Below, piece after piece: positions 62,246-64,000 of a DNA stretch of 64,000 nt (positions are counted from its first letter, which is position 1; every line of letters begins with the position of its first letter). The DNA comes from Hymenolepis diminuta. Taxonomy: Eukaryota > Platyhelminthes > Cestoda > Cyclophyllidea > Hymenolepididae. Location of the stretch: contig CAADRB010000002.1 of the NCBI GenBank assembly GCA_900708905.1, positions 5,906,269 through 5,970,268 on the forward strand, given 5' to 3'. The notes below the pieces were generated by a model that worked only from the letters and a program-made list of their open reading frames with translations, made no database searches and was not told where the DNA came from. Both the position numbers and the translations under genes were made by a program.

Positions 62246-62875
62246 GGGGAAGAAATAGACTCCTCCTTCACAACAAATAGAGAATTCCTTTCTACTGATG
62301 CTACTAAACATGTGGAAGTTCTTTATCTTCCTCCATTATGCACTTCAGCTATCACAAGTCCTAAAATTGTTCACTGCTGTTGCTGTAAGAGTTTTAATGG
62401 AAAAGTGGTGAGGTGTAATCAACGTCAAAGCAGGTAGGTGTTTGAGCAGCAGTTGGGATCTCCTTTATTTTTTTGTGCAAAATAACAAACACTAAAGAAA
62501 ATATGGTCGATTTGTGAATAAATAATGAACACGTATTAATGTTATTATTACCAGGGCAGAAATAAAATACTTCTTTAAATTAATTACGAATGATTCATAA
62601 ATTGTGGAATTTAACTTACCGCCATTAATGAATGATAAGAATTAATAGTAATACCAACTTCTATCAGTTGTAAAGGCGGTAATTATTAACAGGAATAGTG
62701 CAAAAATTTCTTCATCTTTAAATTTTGAGCTATCAGGTAATTCCATTCCAAGGAATTATTAAATGTAAATCGTGAACAAATTTAGATTAATGTCTTTTTC
62801 TATTTATGCAAATATATTTTTAGCTGCAAATATCCAGGAGATAACCCACTGTGCCGGACTTTAGATCGAGACTGA
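62246..62875 (+). CDS. 3' exons of an unrecognised cysteine-rich protein (partial)
   Basis: Exon 62246-62433 (62 codons plus 2 nt) joins in phase to 62824-62875 across a 390-bp intron with gtaggt donor and tttttag acceptor, ending in TGA. The reading includes KHVEVLYLPPLCTSAI, IVHCCCCKSFNGKVVRCN and, across the junction, SSCKYPGDNPLC and RTLDRD then stop. Nine cysteines in about 45 residues suggest a secreted disulphide-rich or metal-binding tail. The upstream acceptor is weak (aaaatag) and no earlier exon was found. I do not recognise the family. The support is the in-phase splice and the open frame. Confidence 0.4.
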
Positions 62876-62906
62876 AACCGTAAATCAAATGATAATACTC
62901 TAATTT

Positions 62907-64000
62907 TTGGGAATAATTGTGAAGTTGGGGGCTTATTTTCAAGCCATTAAAAAATCTCCATTAAACCATGGGAATTTTCTAGAACAAACAGTCTCACTAG
63001 TAATAAGAAATGGTTGGTTCAACTTAAACAATTACAAATTTGGTGACATTTTCCCCAGAATACCTTTTAGCAATGTATATAGCGAGTTAAATAATCGGCT
63101 GTTCGGCGGTCTCAGATCACAAAACACTCATGAAAGCCTCAAACTTTTATGTCCCGATGTTAACTATTCAATAATTGGTCCCACCAAAATAAATAGATGT
63201 TCGATTGATGTTTTATAATTTCTTGATAGAACGCCGATAAATTGTATTTCAGACCATAGAATTTATGAACTGCCTTGGGATGAGTAATTTGCATTTAACT
63301 GCCTTAACCTCGTATCTCTGTAGGATACCATAACTGACTCTTTGATTCCCTAAAAAATTGTGCTAGTTACTAATACAACCCGATAACACGGCGAAACAAA
63401 ACGATCCAAAGCACAATATCAAAATAAGACGCAAATTTTCGTATCAATAGGTCGACTTATATTACGTGCCATTTACAACCGCAGTGTAAACAAATTCATT
63501 CGAATATAAAATGAAAGAAGAGAAAACTAAGGGGTGGAAAATAAAGAATCCTACAAGTAAGAATTTTTTTGGAAAATGTCATTTTCTTATGCTTAGGACT
63601 TTGTTAGGCAGAGAAAATTGTCACCGATCCGACAACATATTGACCTTCAGTCTTCAAACGAACGAAGAAACTTTCATTCTTATAAAATTTTGCCAAATTA
63701 TTAAACAATCTTGGAGGTAATTTATTAGGTTGTTCTATAGATTGAATATGAGTTAATTGAAGCATCAGCTCTGTTAAAGTTGTGGCTAAACCATTGCATA
63801 ATTTCATTGTCTAAATCAATACTTCTGAATTATCATTTTTTGAATTCGCCCAGCGTGCTGTCTGACAAAATGATGATACATCATGTCATTCTCTACCATG
63901 TTAGTGATAAATCACCTTGTTTATCTTAGACATTTGCATAAATATAATAGTGACAGTGCTATTGGCAGAAAGAGAGAGTAACCGTTGCATACAGGTTGCT
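62907..64000. other. right end of window: short ORFs and R2 repeat, no firm gene
   Basis: A 103-codon plus-strand ORF (62907-63218) and a 67-codon minus-strand ORF (63604-63807, ending QYVVGSVTIFSA) are longer than expected by chance in such AT-rich DNA, but neither shows a known domain. Copy 2 of repeat R2 lies between them. Confidence 0.35.
63355..63595. repeat. dispersed repeat family R2, copy 2
   Basis: TGCTAGTTACTAATACAACC, then GGGGTGGAAAATAAAGAATC and TTTTTTTGGAAAATGTC with ATTTTCTTAT, match 12665-12855 in order and orientation. Confidence 0.4.

Overview
The window is nuclear DNA from a parasitic flatworm, most probably a tapeworm (cestode). No bacterial or organellar features are visible. 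The evidence is AT-rich sequence, spliced genes whose proteins match animal families, very short introns of 32-45 bp clustered near gene 5' ends beside later introns of 0.2-5.5 kb, and old mariner and tRNA-derived SINE copies in introns. The species assignment is an inference. Three runs of N (17731-17851, 44291-44359, 56406-56431) mark assembly gaps.

Layout, left to right. 225-7412 (-): 5' part of a beta-arrestin gene that runs off the left edge. 7767-8538 (+): RNA polymerase II subunit RPB7, head to head with arrestin across 354 bp. 9883-10917 (-): single-exon URI prefoldin-like protein, convergent with RPB7. 14219-16360 (-): uracil-DNA glycosylase UNG. 17132-17587 (-): unrecognised 3' exons next to an assembly gap. 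18127-35657 (-): an 18-exon gene for a ~2,800-residue protein whose N-terminus resembles the centriole protein CEP295/Ana1 and whose middle carries duplicated repeat exons. 36754-37200 (+): FAU (FUBI ubiquitin-like domain fused to ribosomal protein S30). 39873-59154 (+): complete 27-exon THOC2 gene, 1,536 residues, with two dead mariner elements and several repeats in its introns. 60120-60734 (-): adenylate kinase 6, only 7 nt downstream of a second small coiled-coil ORF (60742-61047). 62246-62875 (+): 3' exons of an unrecognised cysteine-rich protein.

Most recognised genes are nuclear housekeeping genes: transcription (RPB7, URI), mRNA export (THOC2), ribosome production (FAU, AK6), DNA repair (UNG) and centrioles (CEP295-like). 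Exon limits were set by reading splice sites by eye. For RPB7, UNG, FAU, THOC2, AK6 and the CEP295-like gene, the reading phase agrees across every junction listed. The least ordinary items are the CEP295-like protein with its exon-encoded repeats, a Leu-to-Phe change in the UNG active-site loop, the two ORFs abutting at AK6, a SINE family with at least five copies, and a GC-AG intron in THOC2.
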